This document shows, piece after piece, positions 35,201 to 46,900 of a DNA stretch of 64,000 bases. A program made the position numbers and the translations under genes. Origin of the DNA: Adiantum capillus-veneris (taxonomy: Eukaryota > Streptophyta > Polypodiopsida > Polypodiales > Pteridaceae); NCBI GenBank assembly GCA_014529385.2, contig CM043949.1:144465850-144529849 (forward strand). Direction: 5' to 3'. Positions within the stretch are counted from its first letter, which is position 1. Each line of letters begins with the position of its first letter. The notes under the pieces are model-generated. The model saw nothing but the letters and a program-made list of their open reading frames with translations. It had not been told where the DNA came from and searched no databases.

Positions 35201-36114
35201 TTGGGTGATGATACTAAGAAATGTGGGTTCCTTGATGAATAAAAGTAGTCCTTGTATAGGACTTGGGATAGTTGGCAGCTTATCTCCATACCCTAAAGGT
35301 GTAATGCTACATCCCAAGATTGCACAATCTCCTACATGTCATGAAGACTTATCAATGTAGCATGTTCACAGGGTCATCAATGGTAATTTTAACACCATAA
35401 GAACCATCAGTGTGTGAGTGTAAGCAATAGACATAAAAAAACCACATTAATAAGACTAAAAGCAGAGACATAGGAAAAAGTAATGCTCCAATTAAAAGGC
35501 TTTTGGGTACAATTCTTCCTTATGGAAGTGTGAATCTAACACCCTTTTAATTTAACCATAAAATCCTCTATGCAAGCATTTCTCCTGCTACTTGCATCCG
35601 TTTCCAATCAAAAAACTATAATTAGCCTTCAGCTTATGGACTTCAATTGTCATAGAAGTAGTGCATGTGTTATAGATGTCAACATAGTAAGAGCCTAAGG
35701 ATATTTGGGGATCTAATTGGCCATAGCTAGGGAGATTTTGCTGGCAATGTAAGGACCAATGAGGATATCTTCTAGCTATAGACATAGAGGATTCCATACA
35801 CATGATTTTAAATAGCATAGAGTGGTGGGTCCATGGCTTAGCAAGCTTCAATATAGATGGTTGTTTTCTTCTGTTAAAGGAGAGTGGAGTGATGGGGTTA
35901 AAAAACAGAAGGTGGTCGCACCATGAAAGTAGTGGACTTATTTACACATGTGGCACTGTCAGCTGGTACCACTAAACTTGGATCCATATTTACCCATGAT
36001 ACTGTGCCTTTTTTGGATTTAAACCAAAGCTTGCATCCAGCTTGCATAAAGTTCACTTAAGAGTAACAAGCAGATGATCACACATACAAAATGTTATATG
36101 CTATTTTGTGTGTG
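35201..36114. other. Unassigned older sequence
   Basis: A minus-strand frame at 35588-35851 is open for 87 codons with no known motif. The rest is broken. A short TG tract at 36109-36117 marks the left edge of the block duplicated at 59209. Confidence 0.4.
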
Positions 36115-37246
36115 TGTTTAAGATGAGAAACCTATCAATGGTTTGATTATACAAACTATTGAACCATACAATGGAGTAGACCAGACATGACATATGGACA
36201 AGGACAATGACATTATAAAGAGAGATAAGTTGCATGTATATAACACCATGTCAATTGTTGTTTTAATATTCTACATTAGCATGAACTACAAATAAGTGAA
36301 AAAATGTTTGATGTAGAACTTCCTTTCTCCAGGTATTTCTATTGCTATGATCCACTTTGAAGATATCCAGTCCCTAGAGACAAACCTCCACTAATCCTAG
36401 AAGGAGAAGGATCCAACTATTACGTGCATCCATACAAAAGCATTCAGTTAGACATGTCATGCTTGTGTGTATTACAAGTGTCAGAACTTGGTCCAATTGC
36501 TATCCATGTCACACCCATAGAATTAGCTTACAGCCTACCCTACGGACTATCATTTATTTTCAACCATATACCAAAGTCAACATATGTCTAATGTATCATT
36601 AAATCCAAGATGTAGTCTTTTTGGAAACAAATTGGACATCATCTTGTTTGTATTTCAGAGAAATTGTAAAAAAACCACAGTAATTGCCATCTCTTTGGAG
36701 ACCCTCACACGAGAATTAAGGCTTTTAAGCAAAAATGGAAACTTTAAGTAGTCATGTAATCATAAGAAGTCTGCATTATCCTTTATATTTATTCAATGCC
36801 ATTCACAATGCAAGAAATCTGAGCAAAATGTCTAAGTCTAAGCCAATCACCATGCAAGAAGTCTAAGTAGAATATGAATGTGTAGCTTTGATCCAAAGGA
36901 CCTTGTTTTAAAGAAATAGTCAAGCAAATCTACAAAAGTTGGACAACTTTTTTTGGCAAAATGAACTAGGTTTTAAAAAACTCTATGTAGGCAGTGTAAA
37001 CATACCCTTCAAGATGCTTGAGCCATGATGCCCATAGGAAAATTTTGCTAACTTAGAGAAAGACCTATACCATGGTGGTAGGTCGAACAAATTCTAGAAC
37101 CCGAGAGTATACAGAGATAAACGTTATGTGTAAGGTCTCACTTGTGTACTTTAATTGAGTTTCCACAACTAAGAGGTGTCTAAATGCATGACCAGGTTTT
37201 ATAATTTTTACAGGTGCTAGAGCATGTAAGTATATCTCTTCTTAAC
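36115..37246. repeat. Donor copy of a 1.13-kb segment duplicated at 59209-60360
   Basis: The segment starts TGTTTAAGATGAGAAACC and ends ATCTCTTCTTAAC. It is about 99.5% identical to 59209-60360, with roughly six substitutions and one 20-bp tandem duplication in the other copy. It has no terminal inverted repeats, no LTR structure and no target duplication here, so it behaves as ordinary sequence at this site. Confidence 0.93.
36334..36591 (+). pseudogene. Exon-like open stretch inside the duplicated segment
   Basis: After a good acceptor-like TTTCTCCAG, 85 codons stay open except for one TGA. The stretch includes PPLILEGEGSNYYVHPYKS and GPIAIHVTPIELAYSLPYG. No family is recognised. The same frame and the same TGA are present in the copy at about 59448-59705. 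It may be a remnant of a host or transposon exon. Confidence 0.3.
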
Positions 37247-37289
37247 TTTCCATGAAAGTGGCATGCTGATATATCTCACTGGCGCATAA
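37247..37289. other. Short spacer
   Basis: No feature seen. Confidence 0.3.
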
Positions 37290-37660
37290 TAAGTCCTTGA
37301 CTTGTTTTCATTTCTCATCAATCGGCAACCCTACCATAACTGCTGATCGAGGTTGAAAAATGGACATAAACATGAAGGAACTAAACCTAGTCGCAACATG
37401 CTTTGCATCATGATAAACAAACTCCAACTAGAGAGGTAATCTTTCCAATTGGATTGCTTCTTGCTAATGTATGCTCTTAGAATATCCTCTAGCACTTGAT
37501 TAACTCTTGCAAACTACCTATCCGTCTCTAGATGAATGGAAATACTAATATTTAGTTGTGTTTTCCAACCATTTACGCCCTTCAAAATAAATTGGTAAAC
37601 ATGTGTCACAATTACTCCCAATATTGCTAGATAATTGATATATCAATATAGATTATGAAC
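37290..37660 (-). pseudogene. Gypsy (chromovirus-type) integrase scrap
   Basis: In three minus-strand frames the phrases NISISIHLETDR, VNQVLEDILRAYISKKQSNW, LEFVYHDAKH and FQPRSAVMVGLP follow in the order of a Gypsy integrase core end. Wording is close to the minus-strand remnant at 19370-19560 but it is a separate copy. The catalytic Glu region is damaged. No protease or reverse transcriptase could be traced to its right. Confidence 0.65.
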
Positions 37661-40600
37661 AACCAACTTGGTGAAGTTTAGAGATTGAATAGTGAATTGA
37701 ATAAACTTTAAAAAAGTTAGACAAGTTATTTACAAGCACCCATACCAAGCCATGAACTCATCTCATTAGGAAGAGAATGGGGTCTAGGAGGGTCTCTTAT
37801 TTGGTAGTTTAAGGGAGTCAAAACTCTAGTATTAAGTAAGCAATCAAAGGGCAACTTTTGAAATTTCCCTCCAAAATGAAGTTTAAATCTAGCAAGCAAA
37901 ACCATATCATGTAACATATCTATGGAAAGAGCTCGGTGTGTAGATTACAGATCTATAATCTTCGCTCAAATCAGAGATTGTATGTAGGAGTTATGGAGGG
38001 CCAAAAATCATAAAGTTGTCCACCTCCTTTTTGGCAGGGGAAAGTGCATCCTTTGACCACTCTTACACATCTCTTACAAACCCACCATTCTTGCACACAT
38101 GGCATGCACCTATTTGTCAGAATGTTAATCACCTCCATAATCTCATGGCAAATAAAAAGGCCCTCCTATACTCCATCCTCTTTCTAATGGGTGATATGTA
38201 GATCCACAATAATTTCCATAGAGGTACTGTACTTGTTGTGCTTAAAGATTCCTAAGCTATCATATTCACGTATTTTCATGCTGTTCCAAATATGCCTTCG
38301 TTAAACACTAGGACCCATAACACCTAGTGTGCATTTAGTAAGAACTTATCCAAACTTGCATTTTCATGACTATAGTTCCCAATGCTTATGGAGGATGTTA
38401 TGCTCATTGCATACATGGAAAAGTAGGGAATAACATGTGTAAATATCTTCATGAAATAAGCTAAATACATCTCAATGAAATCACATGAAAGCCTTGCTAC
38501 AATAGTTGGACTATCATAGAATGTGAAAACTAATCACATTTAGGTACCCATAATGAAACATTTTCAGTAATAGCACATAGTCTAGCTATATGTGTAAACA
38601 ACAATCCATTAATGTTGCTAGCTTTACAATAATTGTAATCTTAACAAGTCTTATTTTTGGTATTCAACAATTTCTGGCCACTAAATTGTCTATGATAGTA
38701 CATGCTTAAAATGGTGTAATAAACGGATTTTAGAAGCACTCGGGGACTCTGTTGTGACACATAGTTAAAAAAAGGCACTAGTGTTAGTCCGAGAGACTCA
38801 TATTCTCCACTGTGGTATATGTCTCATATAATGATGTTGAGAAATATGAAATCCATCAAGTTTGATATGTATTCGTGTGTGGAGGTACCTAGAAACACTC
38901 AATGACATGAGTGAGAGGGACCCTCATAAATGTTTCTCCACACTAACTAAACCAAACTCCATTAGTTCCTAAACCATGTTGCACACCTTTTGATTAACAA
39001 TATGTGCCAAAAAAAATCCTACCATGTAGGCCTATAATCATTTCAATATGGAGTGAACCCTTGATTTTAGAAAAGATACAGTTTGGAGAGGTGGTATCTT
39101 GTACACCACCTTCAATAACCCTTTGCTTATACATGACCTTGTCATGCATCTGAAAGGCAAAGTGGATGATAGCATTCCAACATATGCCATCCCACTTGGA
39201 AAACTCAATCAAATCGTATTTAGAAATGAAACTAAATCACATCATATGCTTATTATGAGGTGAAAAATATCTTTTACTTACCAGAAGGTCAAGTGCAAAT
39301 GTCAAACCTTAAGGATACAATACCAAAATTCCTTTGACTTGTTAACACTAAAAGTAGAGAGTAGTGAAGATAAATAAAGATTTAATTGATAACCCTAGTT
39401 GCTACCTCGGCAATTCAAACCCCTTGGTTAGATTCCGCAAAGAAATTGCTTAAACTATCAGCTAACTAAGACCAACATAGTCTACCATGTCACCAATAGT
39501 GATTGTAAGCAACTTGATAAGGTGAACTTATCTAATATACCTTGGAAAATTGAGAATTTCTTTCCTTGAAAGTACAACTGAGCACCATATTGGAGAATTT
39601 GAGACTTTAGAGCCAATTTGGGAATCACCAATGTCTTTTGGATTTGGCCATATGAACAAATCTCAAACTATTTTTAAAGAGAAAATCCTTCCACAAGGTA
39701 GTACTTGAAAAGCTCTTTCAAGCCATGCTCTCAAAACTTTGGCTAAGATTTGGGCCATGTGGTCAAATCTTAAGCTCATTTTGAAAGTGGGAAATTTTGG
39801 AAAATTCCCAAATTCATCAATATAGTGTTACTATGAAGAGGCCAATCAATGACCATCAACAGTTATGGAGTGATTTTTCATTAGCTAGGTGTCATTCCCT
39901 TGAAATATCACTCCTATAGACACAATCAATGCTATAAAGTAAGCAGCATATCCTCTCAAGTTGGAACCTTATTCACATTTGGATCTTGAAATAATCATAT
40001 CTCCCCATGAAAAGAAGAAAAATATTCTTGACACAAAAAGTAAGGTAATCATACTAGATTTTCTTTGGTTTTTAGAAGAATGAGATCACCTACCTTGAGA
40101 CTCTCTTAGTGGATTTAAGATACCCATGAATTAGCTGCTTGATAGCGAGGCCATGCTTGCTTGCTATAGACAAAAACTATCATCTGTAATGCATGCACCT
40201 TGTGCATATAACCAATGATATAGAGCTCCTACCACTACAATCACATGCAACAAATAGAAGCAAATATACTAGCCTCAATTGTTATTGAGTAGAAGGTTAT
40301 GGCTATGGGTAGCCCTTGCAACCACTTTAATAGGAGAAGCATCAAGAAAAATCATTGGAAAAAAAAAGATCTTACCTCATCCTTGACAAAGTAGCTAGTG
40401 CTCTTGGGAAAGCATAAATAGGATGGGGTGGAATTAATTCCACCTTACTGGCATGCCATGCATGCAATTCAAAAAAATAAAGTGATAAGCCCTTGGTTAC
40501 AATGATGGCCTCAACACTTTGAGCCGACACCATAAGTACCTTGAACAATCTCTAATGGCATGAATACAATACAATTTGATGTTGCCAAATGTAAAAATGT

Positions 40601-40988
40601 GAGTTTATATCTGCATATTGCCAATGCTCCAAATATGTGTGCATTGTCATGGATCATAAATCAATGATTAATACCTTAGCATGAGATATAACCCTTGCTT
40701 CTTGTTATATCCTTCAAAGCACGTTGACTTTCCAAATTAAAGGTTTAAAACACAAAAAACAAGAAGAATGTGAAATTGTCTAGCCTTGTTGCCCAACTGT
40801 GGCAAGTTAACTGTCTTGAAATTTAGATGTCAAGGCTTTCTTGAGAGTGAATTTTATTTTGGCTTTGTTGTTCTTGCTTGAATCTGGTACATAGCCATGT
40901 GTCAAATTGTACGCCTTATTGAGAGTCATAAAAGTATTTTCAATTAAATTATGAAAGTACTTGCAATTGAATTATAGCTTAAGTGCAT
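37661..40988. other. Long unannotated sequence
   Basis: AT-rich and broken in all frames, with no RNA gene, tandem array or transposon terminus recognised. It is probably a very old repeat or intergenic DNA. Confidence 0.4.
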
Positions 40989-41627
40989 TCACAAAGTGTA
41001 CCTTAATTTGTCCAATGGTGCCTTATAGCAAGTATCCCTTGCCGGATTTGTGAACTGTGATAAATAGTTGTCCATGCCAAGAAACTTGTACCTTTCATCA
41101 AGTCTATGCATGAGCTGGATGGGAGTTGAATCTTGCACCCCTGCCGTAGTCTTATGATCGTACTCAATCGATGTGCTTTGTTTGATGTTATGCATGGTAG
41201 AAGCCATGCTCCTTGTGCAATAAAATTTCCTTATAGAGTACCATGTCCTTGTCTAGACTCTTTACCAATATTTCTTTGTTGAGATCTCTTGCCAAAGTCT
41301 CCTTATTGGCTGCACTCTGCACTTGTATAGCTTCAAATACTATCTTTGTTGGAGTTGCCAAAGTTGTGCAGCCTTGAGAGTGAGGATTCATGAGGCAAGG
41401 TACTTGTGAAATTTGATTTTTGGGAAGATGTCAATGTCAAGGTACTTAGTGGTAGAACTAGTGTAAGAGACTGGTGTTTCTTCAACCAAGGTGTGCAACC
41501 TCAATTCCATGAATTGATCTAGGTACTTAGTGATAGAACTAGTGTAAGAGATTGGTGTTGCTTCAACCAAGGTGTGAAACCTTAATTCCATGAATTGGTA
41601 TAAACAAACCGACTTCGACCACTTCAA
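40989..41627 (-). other. Minus-strand open stretches with an 81-bp tandem repeat
   Basis: Three overlapping minus-strand frames (41388-41627, 41188-41391, 40989-41207) lie in tandem. The first contains a 27-residue unit repeated twice (FMELRLHTLVEETPVSYTSS and a near copy), from the DNA units 41441-41521 and 41522-41602. The second is Lys-rich (KETLARDLNKEILVKSLDKD). No known domain is seen. They could be pieces of one decayed protein gene. Confidence 0.3.
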
Positions 41628-41836
41628 ACTTGTAATTGTTGCATAGGATAATCTTCAAAATTTTCTGCTAAAATTTCCTGTTTTCTTTCTTGTGGCACCT
41701 TCATAGTTAACCCTGATATCAGAGTAGCAGTGCCTCAAAGCCTCCTAGAAGAAGTGAGATTGCCTTCACTTCCTATCCAAGCAGCACATTGGCTCACCTT
41801 TAGCAAAATACTACCTTAGGTATCCTCAAGCAAGTC

Positions 41837-42049
41837 ATGGGTCCATTTTGCATGTACTCCTTTGCATGTAGTTTTTGCAATAAATCATTCTCTTCTAGCC
41901 AAGATCTTAATGGACATATGAGAGTCCATGGAAATTTCCTAGATTGCAAACCAGACATGCTCAAGAGATTGCCTTCCTTGCACTTTTTTCCGCTCACCTT
42001 GCAACCCTTTCGTGTTGTGTACTATGATGATCAAGAAATGAGATTGTGA
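41837..42049 (+). pseudogene. C2H2 zinc-finger fragment, plant type
   Basis: The frame contains CSFCNKSFSSSQDLNGHMRV followed by H (about 41873-41935), a CX2CX12HX3H finger. The helix SQDLNGH is close to the plant-specific QALGGH/ALNGH helix. C2H2 proteins bind DNA in the nucleus. The frame opens after a TAG near 41804, has an ATG at 41837 and stops at 42047-42049, giving 70 residues with one finger. No EAR or second finger is seen. It may be one exon of a gene or a captured fragment. Confidence 0.5.
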
Positions 42050-42129
42050 GAGCCCATTAAAAAGACCCTTGTGCTGTGGGAGAGGCCCCTTAGGATGGCC
42101 TCTAGGGAACCCCTTGGGCACCCTGGATT

Positions 42130-42420
42130 GTGAAGGAAAACAATAATAAAACTAGCACTTGGAAATGGTGGACAATGATGAGCTCATGCAACAAAAAGAA
42201 AAACCAAGCGCCATGGCGACAACCTACAACGCTAGAAATTGTGCACTCTAGAGATAAATTTCTCCCCTCACGGCCTCTGCAATTTAGCAATCCCATCTTC
42301 TTGGCATTCTACTCTGCTTTAGCATGGCCCACTACCCTCCTAAGGGTTGATTCTTGCCATTGTTATGTTGACCCCTACCATGGAAGCCCTGTTTCTTGTG
42401 GTTCTTTGAGCACGACATAG
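42130..42420 (+). other. Open stretch downstream of the zinc-finger fragment
   Basis: A 96-codon frame starting MKENNNKTSTWKWW with a basic segment NKKKNQAPWRQP. No known domain. It lies 80 bp after the zinc-finger frame, in another phase, so it could be a following exon or noise. Confidence 0.2.
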
Positions 42421-42437
42421 CCGCTTGTGGACAAGAT

Positions 42438-42451
42438 AGATAGATATATAT

Positions 42452-42509
<58 letters not shown>

Positions 42510-42612
42510 GCACACACACACATATATATACACACACACGCGTGCGCGCACAGACACACATATATACACACACGCACGTGCGCGCGCGCGCACACACACA
42601 CACACACACATG
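42438..42612. repeat. Compound microsatellite (TACA)n-(TA)n-(CA)n-(CG)n
   Basis: ATACATAC units pass into about 12 TA units, then mixed CA/TA and CG/CA blocks to 42610. Overlapping frames on both strands encode only Tyr-Ile, Cys-Val or Thr-His repeats. Confidence 0.92.
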
Positions 42613-42702
42613 TTTACTTATACAATATTTTGATTATATAGTTTTTACACAGATCCCTTGTGGAAATATTTTTTTGAAAAAAGAATTAGTTTATGTGGTT
42701 AA

Positions 42703-42708
<6 letters not shown>

Positions 42709-42734
<26 letters not shown>
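42709..42734 (+). repeat. Run of 26 G
   Basis: An uninterrupted poly-G run after AAAAAAGA. It can form G-quadruplex structure. The exact length is likely to be unreliable in sequencing. Confidence 0.88.
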
Positions 42735-43317
42735 TAACCCTCCTCCTCCCAAACACCGCATGGGAACCCACCCCTGGGGGGATTTTTTGAGGTAGTTTCT
42801 TTCATTACCTTAAACCTCACGCCGGCTGGCTCTGTCTGTCTCACTTAACTACAATGAAATGCATATGATACCCCCCTACACAGGGTCTCTCTCCCTCTCA
42901 ACTCCCCGTATGTTAGCAGGAGTGGCCATAGAGGCGGCTTGTGAGGCAATAGCTATTGAGTACTTGATCGTGGGCATCTTCACCTTAAGCATGCCCTGGA
43001 GGTGCTATATAAGGTGAGGGTGCTCTAGACCCTCACTTAGTCTATGGGTTTATTTTCCTCTACGTGTGTATTTCAAGGAGAGGTGTGAGGGCCTTTTTTA
43101 CTAAGCAGCTATGGAAGTTGTTGAGCTACAATCTCACGTCGGTACTCACCTTGGTACCTTGGTGACATACTTTAATGGTTTTTTCTGCTAAAACAGACGG
43201 TACCTGTTTTTTTCCTTTTGATACTTTTTTGCGATTGCATCACTAGGCAATTGAAGATGGCTTGTAGTACATAATTGTTTGATGATCATACTAATTACTA
43301 TTGGATTTTTGGCTATT
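42735..43317 (+). other. Spacer with a TATA box, no gene recognised
   Basis: TATATAAG at 43006-43013 is followed by a T-rich leader-like stretch. It resembles the promoter half of an LTR, but no termini or second copy could be found. Confidence 0.35.
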
Positions 43318-43480
43318 TTAGGTGTTAACCACCGGCGTCTACTTCTAGTAGTCATGTGCCGGGCTTGTCGGTCCAATATGAAAAGCGTAAGAGTGATCAT
43401 CGATGAGAGGCTCACTCTAACTAGAACATTCAAGGGTTAGTTGGCTAAGCATGGGAGCCCAAGTGTGAATGGGCGGCTCA

Positions 43481-43488
43481 TATAAAAG
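43481..43488 (+). promoter_or_regulatory. TATA box of the 19-kb element's LTR
   Basis: TATAAAAG, conserved at 62001-62008 in the 3' LTR despite the many other differences. This supports it as the LTR promoter. Confidence 0.7.
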
Positions 43489-43601
43489 TCACTTAAACCT
43501 AAAAATCACTCACTCTCATTTGTGCAATTGAAGAGTGCTCTTGCTCCATCTCCATCTTCTTCTTCATCTCCTTGTGTGTGTGTGTGTGTGTGTGTGTATG
43601 C

Positions 43602-43604
<3 letters not shown>

Positions 43605-43670
<66 letters not shown>
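43605..43670 (+). repeat. (GA)n microsatellite inside the LTR
   Basis: About 33 GA units, 120 bp downstream of the TATA box. The 3' LTR has the same tract at about 62117-62184 with a slightly different length. GA tracts in plant leaders are known binding sites for BBR/BPC GAGA factors; a role here is an inference. Confidence 0.92.
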
Positions 43671-43671
<1 letters not shown>

Positions 43672-43900
43672 ATTGCGACGGCACGGCGGCGGCGAGGCGA
43701 TTGAGCACGGCACACTGGTAGCTCCCTCTTCTTTGCGGCGAGGAATCCTCATGAAGGCGAGCGTAGGGCGGTGAGTGACACACCCTTGCTCTCTTGAGCT
43801 TGCTAGATTAGTCTGCTTGTGTGCTTGCAACCATTTTTGGCTCGCACACATTGTACGGAAAGTCCCTTGCTTTGATACGTGTGACATATGCGCACATTTT

Positions 43901-43918
43901 TGGCACTGCTGTCGGGGA
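43901..43918 (+). other. Primer-binding site of the 19-kb element
   Basis: TGGCACTGCTGTCGGGGA lies 4 bp after the LTR. It is a diverged form of TGGCGCCGTTGCCGGGGA, the tRNA-Asp type primer site common in Athila and related plant Gypsy elements. Confidence 0.75.
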
Positions 43919-44601
43919 AATGCCCTGCATTAAGCTCGAACAGCACTCCATGCTGCTTTGTGGTGCATTATGAAATGTAGGAAAGGTAGATAAAGAAGAT
44001 GTGTGGCTTGTTGAGAAGGATTTGTGACCTTTGTTTTTGTTGCAGTGTATTGTTTTTTGTTGATAAGGTGTTAGCTTTAAGGTATTAGATTTATAATGTT
44101 AGATCTGTAAGGTGCAGTAAGTAGATCTGTTAGTCAATTAGTTGCTGTAGTACTATGTTAGTATGTAACAGTAGCTCTGTTAGTTGCAAGTAGGTAGGTT
44201 AGGTGTGTGTGTACTCGTGCGCACGGCACGAGTGCGATGACCTTATCCATTATATATATATATATTTAAGGTAGGATCGAGATCGGAGATGTTCTCCAGG
44301 CCCAAGCCCAAGCGCACGCTCAGGCTCAGGCCTCAGTCACCCTTTAGAATTACTTATTTTAGCCTCACGCCTAAGTAAAAATTGACCCTTTTGAGGACCA
44401 ACGGAGCTTCAGGTAACTGAATGCTATGTTGTAAATCACACCACGACCCCCTAAGCGATATGCTCGTTTCAAGCTATCACACGCTCTGATCCAAAAATTG
44501 ATCATAAAAAAACATTAGAAAACCATCAAAAAATGAGTGAAAACAGGGTGCAAAACGCCTGAAAAATCAAGCGGTTAACCTTCGAGGGTATTTGCCGATG
44601 C
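43919..44601 (+). other. Untranslated leader of the 19-kb element
   Basis: No open frame of note. A TA tract lies at 44250-44265. The leader separates the primer site from the first gag-like frame. Confidence 0.6.
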
Positions 44602-46900
44602 TTGTATTATACTTGCGCGAGTTCTCAATACCCACCTACCTTAGGTTCCGGGCCCTCAACGGGAACCCAAGGTAGTACCACTCAGGACTCGCATATTGCA
44701 TCTAGTGACTCTTCCTTTGACTACGACATCATGGAGGGTTACCCAATGTCTAATCCTAATAGATCAAGTCAATACATGCATGACATGGGCCCACGGTTCG
44801 GACCGAGCATGCTTAGCCGCTTGAAGGAAACCTTTAGTAGAGCCACTCACTCCGAACATGGAGCTAACGATGCAAATGAGGGGGTGGGGAAGTAAATTCA
44901 CCATTCATGACCAACGTAGAGCCCATGCTCTTTGAGAGTGTGCACGTGAATACTCCATTCACTACACCCCCTGACTCTTCAGAGCTATTCCCCTCCGAGG
45001 TTATATTACCTGATGGTAGAAGCCTCACCGAAGTGCAAGAGGTTGAGCGATATATCACTGCGGCTAGATAAAAGGAAATTGAGAGCTTATGCAAGGCAGA
45101 GCAACGAAGAGAGTTAAAAGCAAAAGCCCCTGTGTCAATATCCTTGCTAGAAGAGCAATTGGATGCTCCTGAATTAGTGACCACTAAGGGTCAACCCATA
45201 GAGAGCCACATTTCATCTAGTTCAAAGGACACCCATAGCACCTCAATCCTAGATGGAGCATTCCTAAATGAGAACTAGGAGTACAAACTACAAATGGAAA
45301 CTCTAACCGACCTATACACAAGTCACACCTATCACGTGGGTTGGTTAGATGTCCTACAATCCACAACGGGTGCTACTAGTGTAGAGCATCAACAACAAAG
45401 AGTTTGTGAGGTCATCCATAGGGTTTTTGAGCTAGAGAGAGAAAACAAGGAGATCCACATGCCTTCAATGGGTCCCATGAGATTCTTGGATACAAGGAAG
45501 GCTAAATAACTGACCTTATCGCAAATGGAGACTCCCTTCGTAAGTCCGATGGATCCTTCTTATGTTGTTTTGCCAGGGGTCTCAGTGCAATCTGAGCCCA
45601 CAAGTAATAGCTTTACCTTTCCAAGTCTAGCTCATCTTTCCCTTGATGACACCACGGCTACCATGCCTACCCCAATGATGGGCATGCCAAAAGACACGCC
45701 ATGGACCTTATTTTTTAGTAAAGCACCGCTACATGGTAGCTCAATGCCTGCAATAATATCTACAAGTGTGTACCAATCATATACACCTATAGGTCCTCAT
45801 ACTCATGTAGTTCCTATCCCTCCCATTGTTTCAATAACCTATGCTCCACAACCACAACACCCAAGCTCTTATTTCCATGGGACCATACCGGCTAGCATTA
45901 GCATGTCACATCTGACGTCTGCTATGCCTAGGGCCACACATATGAACTTTGGGCCTCCACATGGCACAACATCGTACCAAACGTGGTACCCAAAGGCTTC
46001 CTATGCGCCAAGCCCAATGCCAATACCTACTCCACATGTAGTTTATGGGCGTCTTCACCCACGGTGCCTGCTCACTTAGGTGACTTGGCAAAATGTTTTC
46101 AAGCTATCAGTCGATTCATTGCCGAGAATATGCGTAACATGCCTGATAGAGAGCCTAGAAGTAAGGCAGTACAAATAGCCAAGCTCACACAAAAATTTAG
46201 TGGAGACGGGGATGTTAGAAAGCATATCGAAGTGTTTGAACAAATATGCGATTCTCTAGGAGAACACAATGACCTGCATAAGTGTAATGCTTTAAGCCTA
46301 ACCTTAAGTGGAAAGGCTGGGGATTGGTATAGAACCCTAAGGGTGGAAGAAAAAATGATTTAACCTACTCTTACGAGACTGTTCTTAAAAGAATACATAC
46401 GAGAGGGAGTGCGTTGGGGTGTATCCTCTCAGCTCCAGAAAGCCCAAGGAGAGGAAGGAGAGTCGCTGAGAGACTTTATTAGTCGCTGGAAGCATTTGAA
46501 TTCTTGTTGTAATCCAAATGAGCGCTTCAATAATAATCAATTGCTTGATAGATTCATTAGGGGATTACGACATGAGGATATCTACAATGGCCTAGTCATT
46601 AGAGGTATCACCACTTGGGAAGCAGTTACCACCAATGCAATCCAATTGGAGGATAATTTAATGATTCAAGGAGAAAGAGTGTCTGTTGAGCCTAAATCTA
46701 CTAGCTCGCAAGCATTGGGGCATCAGCCAATGACCCTAAAGCCTATTGCTAAGAAGCCAAAGATATCTAAGATGACTTTAGTAGATCTCACCAAGGCCAT
46801 TCAAGAGAGTCTTAGAGACAATCATGCTCCACAAAACAATCATATGTATCCAAGAAGGGAGCAAACAATGGTGCTCAGTATGCTATGGTCCGCATAGTAC
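44602..46900 (+). pseudogene. gag: Gag with a long N-terminal extension
   Basis: Three frames are used in succession (44602-44895; about 44896-46079 with stops at 45069, 45276 and 45507; 45983-46897), so at least two frameshifts occurred. The first 450 codons are Ser/Thr/Pro-rich with no domain. The Gag core (Retrotrans_gag type) is in the last frame: KLTQKFSGDGDVRKHIEVFE, SLTLSGKAGDWYRTL, LRDFISRWKHLNSC and LLDRFIRGLRHEDIYNGL. A TAA at 46361 splits it. Gag forms the particle and binds element RNA. The long variable N-terminus is unusual compared with ordinary Gypsy Gag of about 400-500 residues. Confidence 0.85.

Larger units (their letters stand above)
43323..43896 (+). repeat. 5' LTR of the 19-kb element
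   Basis: It starts TGTTAACCACCGG and ends GCGCACA. The TATA box TATAAAAG is at 43481-43488. Downstream come a (TG)n tract (43573-43598) and a (GA)n tract (43605-43670), then a GC-rich patch. Confidence 0.93.

Noticed and set aside
35169-35360. Plus-strand open frame of 63 codons
   Set aside because: It is opposite a better-supported minus-strand frame and shows no domain.
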